This document shows, piece by piece, positions 51,736 through 61,113 of a DNA stretch of 64,000 bases. A program made the position numbers and the translations under genes. The stretch is from an uncultured Pelagibacteraceae bacterium (GTDB lineage: Bacteria; Pseudomonadota; Alphaproteobacteria; Pelagibacterales; Pelagibacteraceae). Each line of letters starts with the position of its first letter. The stretch's first letter is position 1. The notes below the pieces were generated by a model. That model had not been told where the DNA came from. It did no database searches and saw nothing but the letters and a program-made list of their open reading frames with translations. The stretch lies in the NCBI GenBank assembly GCA_902594405.1, contig CACJMB010000001.1, forward strand, positions 62,001 through 126,000. Reading direction: 5' to 3'.

Positions 51736-52310
51736 TTATTAATTATTTCTTCTAAAGCATATTCAAGTCTATCTTGTCCCCAAAAAATTTTATTATTTAC
51801 TATGAAGGTAGGAGTTCCAAAAACTTCTTTTTGAAAAGCATCTGTAGTTAATTTAATTAATTTATCTTTAACTGCTTGTTCTTTTATAGATTGAAAAAAT
51901 TCTTTACTATCAATATTTAAATCTCTTATTAATTTAGAAATATTCTCAACATTTGATAAGTCATAATTATCTTTCCAATAAGCATCAAAAAAACAATTCA
52001 AGTAATCATTTTGCTTATCTTTACTAACACTAATATATCCCCTCATTATATTTAAAGAATTTATTGGAAAATTAGAATTCCATTTGAATTCAATATTATT
52101 TTTTTCAGACACTAAATTGCAATCGTTAATATTATTTCTTAATTTATATTTATTAAATGCAGGAGAATCAATTCCAGCTAACTTATGAAGACCGCCTAAA
52201 TAAATTGGTTTGTAATTAAATATGATATTTTTATATTTAAGAATTTTTTTGTGTGCGATGTATGCATATGGGCTAATTATATCGAAATAAAAATCTATAT
52301 GATTACTCAT
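51732..52310 (-). CDS. 2-hydroxychromene-2-carboxylate isomerase/DsbA-family oxidoreductase
   Basis: A 192-residue DsbA-like thioredoxin-fold protein of the kappa-GST/NahD type: FYFDIISPYAYIAHKKI carries the catalytic Ser in place of Cys (S-P-Y), and FGTPTFIVNNKIFWGQDRL holds the cis-Pro loop. Related enzymes isomerise hydroxychromene carboxylate in naphthalene breakdown or act as glutathione transferases. No aromatic pathway is nearby. It overlaps the ABA4-like gene by 8 nt, suggesting co-expression. Confidence 0.83.
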   Translation of the reverse strand: MSNHIDFYFDIISPYAYIAHKKILKYKNIIFNYKPIYLGGLHKLAGIDSPAFNKYKLRNNINDCNLVSEKNNIEFKWNSNFPINSLNIMRGYISVSKDKQNDYLNCFFDAYWKDNYDLSNVENISKLIRDLNIDSKEFFQSIKEQAVKDKLIKLTTDAFQKEVFGTPTFIVNNKIFWGQDRLEYALEEIINN

Positions 52311-52776
52311 ATAAACTAATTCTTTTTGCGTAAAAAATTCTAATTATCCAATATAAAAATAAACCTAAAGGACCAATTAAATAAGTCACAATTAATGGCA
52401 CAGCCATCAAAACTTTGTTTATAGAAAACTTTTGAGAATCTTTAACCATCCATCCACCAATAAATAAGTTTATTGCTATGAAATGAGTCCAAAAAATCAT
52501 TATGTATAAATGGTCTTCAAACAATCTAGATAATTCACTAAGACCGAGGTAAAGAGAGAAATTTCCATCAAAATCATAACCAATTAAATAAGATTTGTAT
52601 AAAATGAAGATATACACACCACTTAATATGAAAAATGGAAAAATTGATGTTACAAAAATTCTACTTAAATGTGATTGAGGAAACACTATTAAGATAAACC
52701 AAAAAGGTAGAACTCCAAGGTTGATCCACATGTAAAGTGTCTCAATAGTGAAATAAGTATAAATTTGTTCAATCAT
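52303..52776 (-). CDS. ABA4-like (DUF4281) membrane protein
   Basis: A 157-residue protein with about four hydrophobic helices. The MWINLGVLPFWFILIVFPQS opening and GPLGLFLYWIIR ending match the ABA4-like family, named from a plant carotenoid protein. Its bacterial function is unsettled. The gene overlaps the isomerase gene downstream by 8 nt. Confidence 0.7.
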   Translation of the reverse strand: MIEQIYTYFTIETLYMWINLGVLPFWFILIVFPQSHLSRIFVTSIFPFFILSGVYIFILYKSYLIGYDFDGNFSLYLGLSELSRLFEDHLYIMIFWTHFIAINLFIGGWMVKDSQKFSINKVLMAVPLIVTYLIGPLGLFLYWIIRIFYAKRISLYE

Positions 52777-52802
52777 TTAGATATATTATATTAAATCTAA
52801 CA

Positions 52803-53366
52803 ATGATTCCTATAAGAAATAGAAAAAAAACGCTTCAAGTAACTGTCGATGAGATGCGTAATTTCGCCTTTGCTTATGTTGAAAAGTATGCCCCTTCAAA
52901 ACAACAACTTAAAACTTATTTATTAAAAAAATACATGAAGCTATCAGTGTCTGATGTAAGAAAAAAAGATGTAAATAAACTGATTGATATTGTTTTGTCG
53001 GATTTAGAAAAAAATAGATTTATAAATGATCAATTTTATTCTGAAAGTAAAGCCAAAAGTATGATCCAAAGAGGAAACTCAATTAATAAGATTAGGAATT
53101 ATTTAATTGGAAAAGGCATTAACGAGACATTTATCAAAGATACAGTGGATAAAATAAAGGAAGATAATTCTGATCAAGATTTTTTTTCAGCAATAAAATT
53201 ATGTAAAAAGAAAAGAATTGGCCCAGCTAGAGCAGAGGATAATAGAACTTTATTTTATAAAAAAGATATATCGTTACTTGCTAGAAATGGATTTGATTTT
53301 GAAACATCAAAAAAAGTAATGGATATAGAAAAAGATGAATATCTAAAAATAATAAATCTACTTTAA
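52803..53366 (+). CDS. recX: RecX regulatory protein
   Basis: A 187-residue RecX-family protein of three-helix repeats. The recognisable blocks are AFAYVEKYAPSKQQLKTYLLKK, FINDQFYSESKAKSMIQRG, NKIRNYLIGKGI and LLARNGFDFETSKKVMD. It modulates RecA filament growth. It is not beside recA here. Its end overlaps the 47-codon minus-strand ORF by 9 nt. Confidence 0.85.
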   Translation: MIPIRNRKKTLQVTVDEMRNFAFAYVEKYAPSKQQLKTYLLKKYMKLSVSDVRKKDVNKLIDIVLSDLEKNRFINDQFYSESKAKSMIQRGNSINKIRNYLIGKGINETFIKDTVDKIKEDNSDQDFFSAIKLCKKKRIGPARAEDNRTLFYKKDISLLARNGFDFETSKKVMDIEKDEYLKIINLL

Positions 53367-53501
53367 CTTTTTATCTTTTTCTTCTTTTACAAGCTGATTT
53401 ATTTTATTTCTTATGTAATTTTTTACGAAAACGAAAACCAATAATCCAAAAATTGAAACAGATACAATAATTATTAGTATTATTCTTAATTGTTCATCCA
53501 T
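53358..53501 (-). CDS. Small single-span membrane peptide (47 aa)
   Basis: An ORF of 47 codons with an N-terminal hydrophobic span (LRIILIIIVSVSIFGLLVFV) and a basic tail. Its ATG shares one base with the stop of cysQ (TAATG), the coupling pattern common here. It is likely translated with cysQ. Function unknown. Confidence 0.55.
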   Translation of the reverse strand: MDEQLRIILIIIVSVSIFGLLVFVFVKNYIRNKINQLVKEEKDKKLK

Positions 53502-54271
53502 TATAAAATATTTTTATTTTTCAAAATTATACTTGGATTTTTTAAATCTTTTTTCCCATACAAAATTTCATTTCCTTCAAAATCAGTTACAGATCCACCT
53601 GCATGTTCTAAAATTGCATGACCAGCTGCTATATCCCATTCATATGCCCTCGGCTCAGCAACATAACCATCATATTCGCCAGCAGCAACGACACAGAATT
53701 TCAAAGAACTTTTCATTCTAGTATTTTCTTTTACTCCCAAATCATCATAAATTTTTTGAATTTCAGGCTTTATTTTAGATGAGTATGAAATAAATTTTAA
53801 ATTTTCTTTTTTCTTAGCAGGTAAATTGCTTAAGTTTGTTTTTTTACCCTTGCTAAGCTCAAAAGCATTACCTTTTTCATATGAATAAAACATTCTTTTT
53901 TTTGCAGGTGCATTTATTAATCCTGCTATAGGTTTTTTATTAATTATCAAACCAGCATTAATGGTAAATTCTTCTAAATTATTAATATAATCATAAGTTC
54001 CATCAATAGGGTCAACAAGCCAGAAATCTTTTAAATTTAGGTTATCTTTATTTTCAGAGGTCTCCTCTGAAATGATAGGTAAATTAGGAGTAACCTCAGA
54101 AATTTTTTTTGATATAAATTTGTTTACTTCCAGATCACCATTACTTACTGGTGTATTGTCTGATTTTATTTTTTTTACCAAACCTTTTTCTCTTAATTGA
54201 ATAGCTAAATCTCCAGCCTCTAAAAAATTATCAATTAAATTTTCAACAATCTCTTTTAAGTTCAACTTCAT
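53501..54271 (-). CDS. cysQ: 3'(2'),5'-bisphosphate nucleotidase (CysQ), inositol monophosphatase family
   Basis: A 256-residue member of the IMPase superfamily. Metal sites: SEETSE in PIISEETSENKDN, DPIDGTYDY, and the terminal AYEWDIAAGHAILEHAGG. The WDIAAGHAIL form and sulfur context fit CysQ, which removes phosphoadenosine phosphate from sulfate assimilation, but other IMPases share these motifs. It follows DUF3553 by a 4-nt overlap and precedes a small membrane-peptide gene. Confidence 0.85.
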   Translation of the reverse strand: MKLNLKEIVENLIDNFLEAGDLAIQLREKGLVKKIKSDNTPVSNGDLEVNKFISKKISEVTPNLPIISEETSENKDNLNLKDFWLVDPIDGTYDYINNLEEFTINAGLIINKKPIAGLINAPAKKRMFYSYEKGNAFELSKGKKTNLSNLPAKKKENLKFISYSSKIKPEIQKIYDDLGVKENTRMKSSLKFCVVAAGEYDGYVAEPRAYEWDIAAGHAILEHAGGSVTDFEGNEILYGKKDLKNPSIILKNKNIL

Positions 54272-54438
54272 TTTCCAAGTTTTTTTAACTCAACATTTTT
54301 TGCGTTAATTACTTTTTTTCCAGCATTTTCAAAATTAACTGTCACTTTATCGTTAATTATAGATTGCACTTGCCCAATTCCCCATTCTTTTTTCTGAGGA
54401 TTAGTGACTTTGTCACCTGGCTCATAATCTAAAATCAT
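54268..54438 (-). CDS. DUF3553 small protein (56 aa)
   Basis: An ORF of 56 codons with ATG at 54436-54438. Recognised as DUF3553 from [20 protein letters not shown] and the [13 protein letters not shown] ending, a small beta-sheet fold. The UvrD-tail-like KOW fold suggests nucleic-acid or protein binding, but the function is unknown. Its stop overlaps cysQ start (ATGA). Confidence 0.75.
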   Translation of the reverse strand: MILDYEPGDKVTNPQKKEWGIGQVQSIINDKVTVNFENAGKKVINAKNVELKKLGK

Positions 54439-54479
54439 TTAATTTAACTTATATTGTAAATAAGTATAAATACCACCTT

Positions 54480-55598
54480 ATGAATAAAGATTTAAATTCT
54501 ATTGGTTTAGATAAAAAACCTTTAGATACTACCGTAGTTGTTGCAATGTCGGGTGGAGTAGATTCTTCCACTGTAGCAGGTATTATGAAAAAGGAAGGAT
54601 ATAATGTAATTGGAATAACTTTAAAACTTTATGACGATGGTAAAGAAGTAGCAGCATCAAAACAATGTTGTTCAGGTCAAGATATAATGGACGCCAAACG
54701 TGTTGCACACAAATTAGGTATAGAGCATAAAATTTTATATTATCAAGATAAGTTTAAACAAGGTGTTATAGATAATTTTGTTGAGAGCTATTTAAAAGGT
54801 GAAACTCCAATTCCATGTGTTCAGTGTAATCAAACTGTTAAATTTAAAGATTTATTTGAAGTTTCAAAAGAACTTAAGGCTGATGCTTTAGTTACTGGCC
54901 ACTATGTAAAAAGTATTACCGAAAACAAAACTACAAACATGTATAGAGCTATAGATGAGAATAGAGATCAAAGTTATTTTTTATTTAATACAACAAGAGA
55001 ACAACTAGATTATTTAAGATTTCCATTAGGTGGAATGTTAAAAGACAAAACAAGAGAAATTGCAAAAAATCTAGATTTAAATGTTGCTGACAAACCTGAT
55101 AGTCAAGACATCTGTTTTGTTCCAAATGGTGACTATGCTTCAGTAATTCAAAAGTTTAGACCAGACTCGTTTCAGAAAGGAAATATAAAAAATTTAGATG
55201 GTGATGTAATCGGCGTTCACGATGGAATTATTAATTTTACAATTGGACAACGTAAAGGGATTAAAGTCTCAGATAAGGAAGCCCTTTACGTGTTAAAGAT
55301 AAATCCTGATAAAAATGAAATAATAGTTGGACCTAAAGAAAAACTTGGAAAAAAAATAATTTCTTTAAAAGAAATAAATTTATTAACTGACAAAGAGGAT
55401 TTAGATCAAAATCTATTTGTTAAAGTTAGATCTACTGGAAGTCTTCTAGAGGCAAAAGTTGATCTTACAGACAACAATAATGCTAAAGTTAATTTAGTAC
55501 TTCCAGAAGATGGAATTTCACCTGGTCAGGCATGTGTCTTTTACCGTAAAGACCAGTTTGGCCATAAAGTTCTTGGTGGTGGTTGGATTAAAGAATAG
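54480..55598 (+). CDS. mnmA: tRNA-uridine 2-sulfurtransferase MnmA
   Basis: A 372-residue MnmA. ATP pyrophosphatase loop [15 protein letters not shown], first catalytic Cys in [16 protein letters not shown], second in [13 protein letters not shown], and the FTIGQRKGI block. It makes the 2-thio group of U34 in Lys, Glu and Gln tRNAs, using sulfur from a relay. The gene is alone on its strand and divergent from the DUF3553-cysQ unit. Confidence 0.95.
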   Translation: MNKDLNSIGLDKKPLDTTVVVAMSGGVDSSTVAGIMKKEGYNVIGITLKLYDDGKEVAASKQCCSGQDIMDAKRVAHKLGIEHKILYYQDKFKQGVIDNFVESYLKGETPIPCVQCNQTVKFKDLFEVSKELKADALVTGHYVKSITENKTTNMYRAIDENRDQSYFLFNTTREQLDYLRFPLGGMLKDKTREIAKNLDLNVADKPDSQDICFVPNGDYASVIQKFRPDSFQKGNIKNLDGDVIGVHDGIINFTIGQRKGIKVSDKEALYVLKINPDKNEIIVGPKEKLGKKIISLKEINLLTDKEDLDQNLFVKVRSTGSLLEAKVDLTDNNNAKVNLVLPEDGISPGQACVFYRKDQFGHKVLGGGWIKE

Positions 55599-55606
55599 CA
55601 GAAGAA

Positions 55607-55690
55607 TTATTTCTTCTTATTTTTTCTTTTAGCTCTTCTTTTTTTAGACCCTTGTTTTCTTCGGCCTCTATGTTTCTTTGGGTAACTCAT
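55607..55690 (-). CDS. 27-residue highly basic peptide
   Basis: An ORF of 27 codons (MSYPKKHRGRRKQGSKKRRA and six more residues) with over half Lys or Arg. It lies in the gap between mnmA and metC, antisense to neither. Its composition resembles small ribosome-associated peptides. A frame this rich in Arg/Gly codons is not expected by chance in such AT-rich DNA, so I think it is real, but I have no family name. Confidence 0.5.
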   Translation of the reverse strand: MSYPKKHRGRRKQGSKKRRAKRKNKKK

Positions 55691-55762
55691 TTAGTTTTAT
55701 TTTAATTTTATTGACGTTTTTAATGGGATATAGCATTGTCTTAATAACATATCAAATTTATT

Positions 55763-56938
55763 ATGGTTAATTCCTTCAAGACTTTCCTAAAACATACAGC
55801 TAAAGATTTTCACAATCAGTCAGTAAATCCTCCAGTAGTTAGAGCTTCTACAATTATCTTTAAGTCAATGAAAGATATTAGAAAAACTCAAGCTAAGGCA
55901 ATTAAAAATCCAACAGGAGGACACTATGATTACGGAAGACAAGGCACATCAACAACTTATATATTACAAAAAATTTTAACTAAGCTTGAAGAAAGTTATC
56001 ATGTTTTTACTACACCAACAGGTTTTGGTGCAGTTTTTTTAGCTATATTCAGTGTGACTAGACCAGGTGACGAAATTATTGCTGCAGATCCTGTTTATAG
56101 TCCAACAAGATTATTAACTGAAAATTTTTTAAAAGAATTTAATATCAAAACTTCCTTTTATAATCCACATGATTTAAAAACATTAGAAAAAAGTATTACA
56201 AAAAAAACAAAGTTAATTTTTGTTGAGAATCCAGGTAGCAACTCTTTTGATTTTCAAGATATTGGAAAAATTCTATCAATTGCAAAAAAACACAAAGTAT
56301 TAACAGCGATAGATAACACCTGGGGAACCCCTTACTTCTTAAAACCTATCAAATTAGGCTTTGATATGTCAATCGTGTCTGCAACAAAATATTATTCAGG
56401 TCATTCAGATGTAATGGGTGGTTCATTAGCTGTTAATAAAAAAGTATTTCCAAAAGTTAAAGCTGCTGAGAGGATTACAGGTTTAAGATTAGGACCTGAT
56501 GATGCTTATTTAATTACAAGAGGTCTAAGGACTTTAGATGTTAGACTAGATAGACACAGAGAAAACGCAAAAAAAGTTGCAGAGTTTTTATCTAAATTTA
56601 AAAATATAAAATTACTCTATCCATATAAAAAAGACTCTTACAATTTTAGAATGTGGAAAAAATATTACTCAGGAGCATCTGGGTTAATGGGTTTAAAGAT
56701 AAAATGCAAAAATATTAATTCTGTAAGAAAATTTGTTAATTCATTAAAATTATTTGGGTACGGTTACAGTTGGGGAGGTTTTGAAAGTTTAGCTTTACAT
56801 CAAGAATATAGAGAGACAGGTAATAGAAAATTTTTAAAATTAGCGAAAGATGAGCACTTAGTAAGATTACATATTGGTTTAGAAGATCCTAAAGATTTGA
56901 TTGCTGACTTAAAAAAAGCTCTAAAGTTTATTAAATGA
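55763..56938 (+). CDS. metC: Cystathionine beta-lyase-type PLP enzyme
   Basis: A 391-residue Cys/Met metabolism PLP enzyme. The PLP Lys is in SIVSATKYYSGHSDVMGG (about residue 209), the Asp that binds the pyridine N in TAIDNTWGTPYF, and the Tyr/Arg pair in HYDYGRQGT. The YSWGGFESL region fits the alphaproteobacterial MetC group rather than cystathionine gamma-synthases. It would form homocysteine from cystathionine. It overlaps the MFS gene by 4 nt. Confidence 0.87.
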   Translation: MVNSFKTFLKHTAKDFHNQSVNPPVVRASTIIFKSMKDIRKTQAKAIKNPTGGHYDYGRQGTSTTYILQKILTKLEESYHVFTTPTGFGAVFLAIFSVTRPGDEIIAADPVYSPTRLLTENFLKEFNIKTSFYNPHDLKTLEKSITKKTKLIFVENPGSNSFDFQDIGKILSIAKKHKVLTAIDNTWGTPYFLKPIKLGFDMSIVSATKYYSGHSDVMGGSLAVNKKVFPKVKAAERITGLRLGPDDAYLITRGLRTLDVRLDRHRENAKKVAEFLSKFKNIKLLYPYKKDSYNFRMWKKYYSGASGLMGLKIKCKNINSVRKFVNSLKLFGYGYSWGGFESLALHQEYRETGNRKFLKLAKDEHLVRLHIGLEDPKDLIADLKKALKFIK

Positions 56939-58155
56939 GTTCTGAAAAATTTTTTACAAGCAAAAAAGCACTGATAACTTTAATTGCAGCTTCTTTTGTT
57001 GTGATTATTTCTTTAGGTATAAGACAAACATTTGGTTTATTTTATTTTGATTTCAATACGGATTTAGATATTTCAATTTCACACTTTGGATTTGTAATGG
57101 GATTACAATTATTATTGTGGGGAGTATTTAGTCCTATTTTTGGATATATCACTGATAAATATGGTGGAGCAATTGCAATTATAATTGGTTTTTTATTTTA
57201 TCTTGCTGGAGTATTACTTTTTAACTCTGGTTTTAATTCTAATGCATACTTTACATTAACAATTGGAGTATTAATTGGAATTGGATTAGGATCTACTGCA
57301 ATTGGAATACCAGTATCAGTGGTTGCAAAACATTTTCCTGCCTCTAATAGAACTATAGCAACAGGAATAGTTACTTGTGCAGGCTCGTTCGGTTATTTTG
57401 TTTCACCATTACTGGTAAGATACTCTTTAATTGAAACAGGTTGGGAAAACACTCTATTTTATTTTTGTCTGTTGTTAGGGTTAGGTTTAATAGTTGCTCT
57501 ATTTGTAAGTACACCAAAAATTCCTCAAGGAGTTAATCAAGATAACAATCAAACAGCAAAAGAGGCTCTAATGGAAGCATTTTCAAATAAAAGTTATATT
57601 TATCTTACCTTGGGCTTTTTTGTTTGCGGTTGGCATATTGCTTTAGTTGCAACACATATTCCTACTTATATGGCTGACAAGGGTTTGCCTGATTGGACTC
57701 CTGCAATGGTATTAGCTTTAATTGGCGCTTTTAATATGGTGGGCACTATAACAAGCGGTTATTTAGCAACAAGATATAGTAAGAAAATTATTTTAAGTGC
57801 AATTTATCTTTTAAGAGGAGCTTCAATTATTTATTTTATTTTCTTACCACCAAGTGTTTTTAATTCAGTAGTTTTTGGGGTTACGTTTGGTTTCTTATGG
57901 TTATCAACGGTTCCACCAACCAATGGAATTGTCGCGCATATATTTGGAACCAAATACGTGGCACTTTTATATGGAATAGTATTTGTGAGTCATCAAATAG
58001 GATCTTTCTTGGGTGCGTATCTTGGTGGTGTATTTTATGAATTAACTGGAAATTTTGATTATGCATGGTACGGATCTATCGCATTATCAATTTTTGCAGG
58101 TTTGATACATTTACCTATAGTAGAGAAAGCAATTGAAAGAACTCAACCAGCATAA
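56935..58155 (+). CDS. MFS transporter
   Basis: A 406-residue major facilitator with 12 hydrophobic helices. The loop 2-3 motif is GYITDKYGGAIAI (G-x-x-x-D-x-x-G), repeated weakly as GYLATRYSKKI in the second half. The RQTFGLFYFDF opening resembles the monocarboxylate/oxalate OFA-type porters. It follows metC by a 4-nt overlap and could move a sulfur or carboxylate compound. Its end overlaps pabB by 23 nt. Confidence 0.87.
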   Translation: MSSEKFFTSKKALITLIAASFVVIISLGIRQTFGLFYFDFNTDLDISISHFGFVMGLQLLLWGVFSPIFGYITDKYGGAIAIIIGFLFYLAGVLLFNSGFNSNAYFTLTIGVLIGIGLGSTAIGIPVSVVAKHFPASNRTIATGIVTCAGSFGYFVSPLLVRYSLIETGWENTLFYFCLLLGLGLIVALFVSTPKIPQGVNQDNNQTAKEALMEAFSNKSYIYLTLGFFVCGWHIALVATHIPTYMADKGLPDWTPAMVLALIGAFNMVGTITSGYLATRYSKKIILSAIYLLRGASIIYFIFLPPSVFNSVVFGVTFGFLWLSTVPPTNGIVAHIFGTKYVALLYGIVFVSHQIGSFLGAYLGGVFYELTGNFDYAWYGSIALSIFAGLIHLPIVEKAIERTQPA

Positions 58156-59347
58156 ATTTAAATTTAACCCATATTTAGAGGATCTGTATCAATCAGATAA
58201 GCCTTTAATAATTTACAAAGTAGATGATGGATATAATATTTATACAGATTTTTCAAAAAAGATCATTTTAACAAAAAAAAATATACATAAATTTCTTAAT
58301 TCGTTAGAGAAAAAAAAATATAAAAAAGAAACAGATTTATATCTTGGATTTTTTGGTTATGAAATTTTATGTAATTTGATTGGTATTAATTTAAAAAATA
58401 AAAAGAGGATAAATTTTTATAAAGGAATTTTTTATAAACCTGAGACTATAATTAAAATTAGAAAAGATATTAAAGTTATATCTAATATAAAAAAGCATAC
58501 ATTTAATTATCAATTCAACAAAACTCAAATACTTAGCCCTTTTAAGATAAATATTTCTTATGCAAAATATAAAAAAATATTTGAATTATTTTCAAAAAAA
58601 ATAAGAGAAGGCGAGACTTATCAAATTAAAATTTGTACAAAATATAAGAATAAATCATTAATTAATCCTATTAATTTTTTTTGGAAATTAATGCGTGTTA
58701 ATTCATCTCCTGAGTCATTTATGATAAAAGATAAGGATTACTCTATAGTAAGTTGTTCTCCTGAAACATTAATTGATAAGAAAAAAAATAAAATTATAAC
58801 AAAACCAATAGCAGGAACATTTAAAAAAAAATTACTATCCAATAAAAATATAGCTCTAAAATATTTTAAAAATAACGAGAAGGAAACTAAAGAACACAAC
58901 ATGATAGTTGATATGGAAAGAAGCGATTTATCCAAAATTTGTAAACCTGGAAGTGTCAAAATACTCAAAAAAAAATATGTAGAGGAATACAAACACCTTT
59001 TTCATTTTGTGACTTCAATTGGTGGAATATTAAACAAAAATACAAAATTGATTGACATCATTAAGGCAATGATGCCGGGAGGATCTGTCATTGGCTGTCC
59101 CAAGATAAGAACATTAGAACTTTTAAATAACCAGGAAAAAGAAAGTAGAAATATTTTTACAGGAAGTTTTGGACTTATTAAATTTAATCAAGATATGAAG
59201 TTTAATATTATAATTAGATCTATATTAAATTATAAAAATCAATCAGAGATCTCTGCTGCGTCTGGAGTAGTATTAGATAGTTCCCCTAAGAAAGAATTTA
59301 ATGAAAATTATATTAAAGCAAAATCTTTATTGGAGTTATTTAAATGA
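58133..59347 (+). CDS. pabB: Aminodeoxychorismate/anthranilate synthase component I-like protein (PabB)
   Basis: A 404-residue chorismate-binding enzyme with TTG start inside the MFS gene, because no ATG precedes the conserved part. Signature blocks: GETYQIKICTKY, SCSPETLI, PIAGTFKKK (residues 225-232), VDMERSDLSKIC and PGGSVIGCPKIRTLELL. The position of the catalytic Lys in E. coli PabB (PIKGT) is Ala here (Ala227), as in TrpE; some PabB proteins also have this. The pabA and pabC-like genes next to it favour folate precursor synthesis. Confidence 0.82.
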   Translation: MKELNQHKFKFNPYLEDLYQSDKPLIIYKVDDGYNIYTDFSKKIILTKKNIHKFLNSLEKKKYKKETDLYLGFFGYEILCNLIGINLKNKKRINFYKGIFYKPETIIKIRKDIKVISNIKKHTFNYQFNKTQILSPFKINISYAKYKKIFELFSKKIREGETYQIKICTKYKNKSLINPINFFWKLMRVNSSPESFMIKDKDYSIVSCSPETLIDKKKNKIITKPIAGTFKKKLLSNKNIALKYFKNNEKETKEHNMIVDMERSDLSKICKPGSVKILKKKYVEEYKHLFHFVTSIGGILNKNTKLIDIIKAMMPGGSVIGCPKIRTLELLNNQEKESRNIFTGSFGLIKFNQDMKFNIIIRSILNYKNQSEISAASGVVLDSSPKKEFNENYIKAKSLLELFK

Positions 59348-59901
59348 TTTACATTATAGATCATCAAGATTCTTTTACTTGGAATGTTGTTCATCAATTT
59401 GCAAAATTTGATAAAGTTTTTTGTTCAAATTATTATGAGTTAAATAACAAATTACTTGATAAAAGTGATGTGATCGTTTTATCACCAGGACCTGGATCAC
59501 CAAAGGATTATCCTACTACTTCAAATATTTATAAAAAATACAAAGGAAGGAAAAAAATTATTGGCATTTGTCTTGGTTATCAAATGATTTTACATAATGA
59601 AGGAGGCAAAATAATACAGCAAAAAAAAATTTATCATGGTTTTCAATCCAAAATAAAAACAAATAATCAAAGTAAAATTTTTACAAACAATCAACAGTTT
59701 AAAGTTGGAAGATATCATTCATTAAAATTAATGGAGCCATTTAAATCGAATTCAATTAAAATAACTATGAGATGTAGTAAAACTAAAATACCAATGGGAC
59801 TTGAGGATAATCAAAATAAAATATATGGATTTCAATTTCATCCAGAATCTTTTTTAACAGAAAATGGCAACACTATTATTAAAAAAATCTTATCAGCTTA
59901 G
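59344..59901 (+). CDS. pabA: Glutamine amidotransferase component (PabA/TrpG)
   Basis: A 185-residue class I amidotransferase. The nucleophile Cys is in IIGICLGYQMILH (about residue 79), the oxyanion SPGPGSP block near residue 50, and the His-x-Glu in GFQFHPESFL near the end. It gives ammonia to PabB. The PabA and TrpG products are alike in sequence; neighbours with a lyase-like PabC favour PABA. It overlaps pabB by 4 nt and pabC by 38 nt. Confidence 0.88.
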   Translation: MIYIIDHQDSFTWNVVHQFAKFDKVFCSNYYELNNKLLDKSDVIVLSPGPGSPKDYPTTSNIYKKYKGRKKIIGICLGYQMILHNEGGKIIQQKKIYHGFQSKIKTNNQSKIFTNNQQFKVGRYHSLKLMEPFKSNSIKITMRCSKTKIPMGLEDNQNKIYGFQFHPESFLTENGNTIIKKILSA

Positions 59902-60607
59902 TAATCTTAAAGAAGTTACTTTTAAGGACCTTTGGGGATCTAGAGGTGTATTCACCACAATGCGAATGGTTGGAAAACCTTCTAAGCTGATACTTTTAAA
60001 ACCGCATTTAGAGAACTTAATAAAATCTACAAAAAAATATGGAATAAGAAAAAAAAATTTAAAAAACATAATTAAAGATTTAATTAACAAAAATACTTTA
60101 TACAAAGGTCCTGATAATTTATTTCGTATAGCATTAAATAAAAAACTGATATCAGTCTCAATTAGAAAAAGACCAAAACCAAAAAGTAATTTTAATCTCT
60201 TATTGTTTAAATATAAACGTGTAGAACCAAATTACAAAAATCTCTATTATAAAAAAATATTAGCAAAATTAAGCAAAGTTGATTCAACTAAATTTGATAT
60301 TGCTCTAGTAGAAAAGGATAAAATTTTAGAAACTGGTACTTCAAATATAGTTTTTGTGAAAAATGAAAAGATTTTTTCACCTAAAAAAAATTGTTATTTT
60401 GGAAACACAATTAAATTTATAAGCAAGAAAATTAAAATTAATTTTAAAGATATTTCTATTAAATCAATTAATGATTATGATGAAATAATACTTATCGGAT
60501 CCGGCAAAGGAGTAACATCAGTTTCAAAAATAAACGAACTTAAATGGAGGAGAAGAAAGAGTAATTGCTTCAATAAATTAAATAAAATATATAATTCTCT
60601 TTTTTAA
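59864..60607 (+). CDS. pabC: Aminodeoxychorismate lyase-like class IV PLP enzyme (PabC)
   Basis: A 247-residue class IV aminotransferase-fold protein. GSRGVFTTMRMVGKP (usual GDGLFETIR) opens the domain, the PLP Lys is in the YKKILAKLSKVDS region, and ILETGTSNIVFVKNEKIFSP is a family block. Its start is inside pabA, 38 nt before its stop. It releases pyruvate from aminodeoxychorismate to form p-aminobenzoate. The fold also covers D-amino acid and branched-chain transaminases, so context decides. Confidence 0.8.
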   Translation: MATLLLKKSYQLSNLKEVTFKDLWGSRGVFTTMRMVGKPSKLILLKPHLENLIKSTKKYGIRKKNLKNIIKDLINKNTLYKGPDNLFRIALNKKLISVSIRKRPKPKSNFNLLLFKYKRVEPNYKNLYYKKILAKLSKVDSTKFDIALVEKDKILETGTSNIVFVKNEKIFSPKKNCYFGNTIKFISKKIKINFKDISIKSINDYDEIILIGSGKGVTSVSKINELKWRRRKSNCFNKLNKIYNSLF

Positions 60608-60609
60608 AT

Positions 60610-61008
60610 ATGAAAGATCCAAATAACCCTTGTATATTTTGCAAAATCAGAAAAGAAGAGCTCCAGTTTGAAAACCAATTAGCTTATTCATCTACAGATA
60701 GCTATCCTGTCTCAGAACTTCATAGTCTTATAGTTCCTAAAAGACATGTAGAGACATATTTTGATCTTACCAAAGAGGAAATTCAGGCATGCAATGAGTT
60801 AATTTTAAAAACTAAAGAAAGAATTTTAAAACAAGATTCTAGTGTTAAAGGTTTTAATCTAGGTACAAATGCAGGAAAATCTGCAGGCCAATCAATTATG
60901 CATTGTCATATTCATTTAATTCCAAGAAGAGAAGGGGATGTAGACAATCCTCAGGGTGGTGTTAGGTCAGTGATTCCTAATAAACAACACTACAAACGTA
61001 AACCCTGA
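60610..61008 (+). CDS. HIT-family hydrolase
   Basis: A 132-residue histidine-triad protein. The active triad is in SIMHCHIHLIPRREGD (H-x-H-x-H), preceded by CIFCKIRKEELQFEN with a Cys pair that may bind zinc. Relatives cleave dinucleotide or phosphoramidate bonds. It starts 2 bp after pabC. Confidence 0.9.
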   Translation: MKDPNNPCIFCKIRKEELQFENQLAYSSTDSYPVSELHSLIVPKRHVETYFDLTKEEIQACNELILKTKERILKQDSSVKGFNLGTNAGKSAGQSIMHCHIHLIPRREGDVDNPQGGVRSVIPNKQHYKRKP

Positions 61009-61026
61009 GTTGTTATTAAAGACAAA

Positions 61027-61056
61027 TTGACCAATACTTTTGGTTGAACTCTATAA
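61027..61056 (+). promoter_or_regulatory. Possible promoter of aprMBA
   Basis: TTGACC (61027-61032) and CTATAA (61051-61056) are spaced by 18 bp, 58 bp before the aprM ATG. Both boxes are close to the sigma-70 consensus, but such AT-rich DNA contains many chance matches. Confidence 0.35.
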
Positions 61057-61113
61057 ATATCTAGAATAGAAAACCTTAAATTAATTCAATTTTATTTTAC
61101 AAGGGTATTCAAA

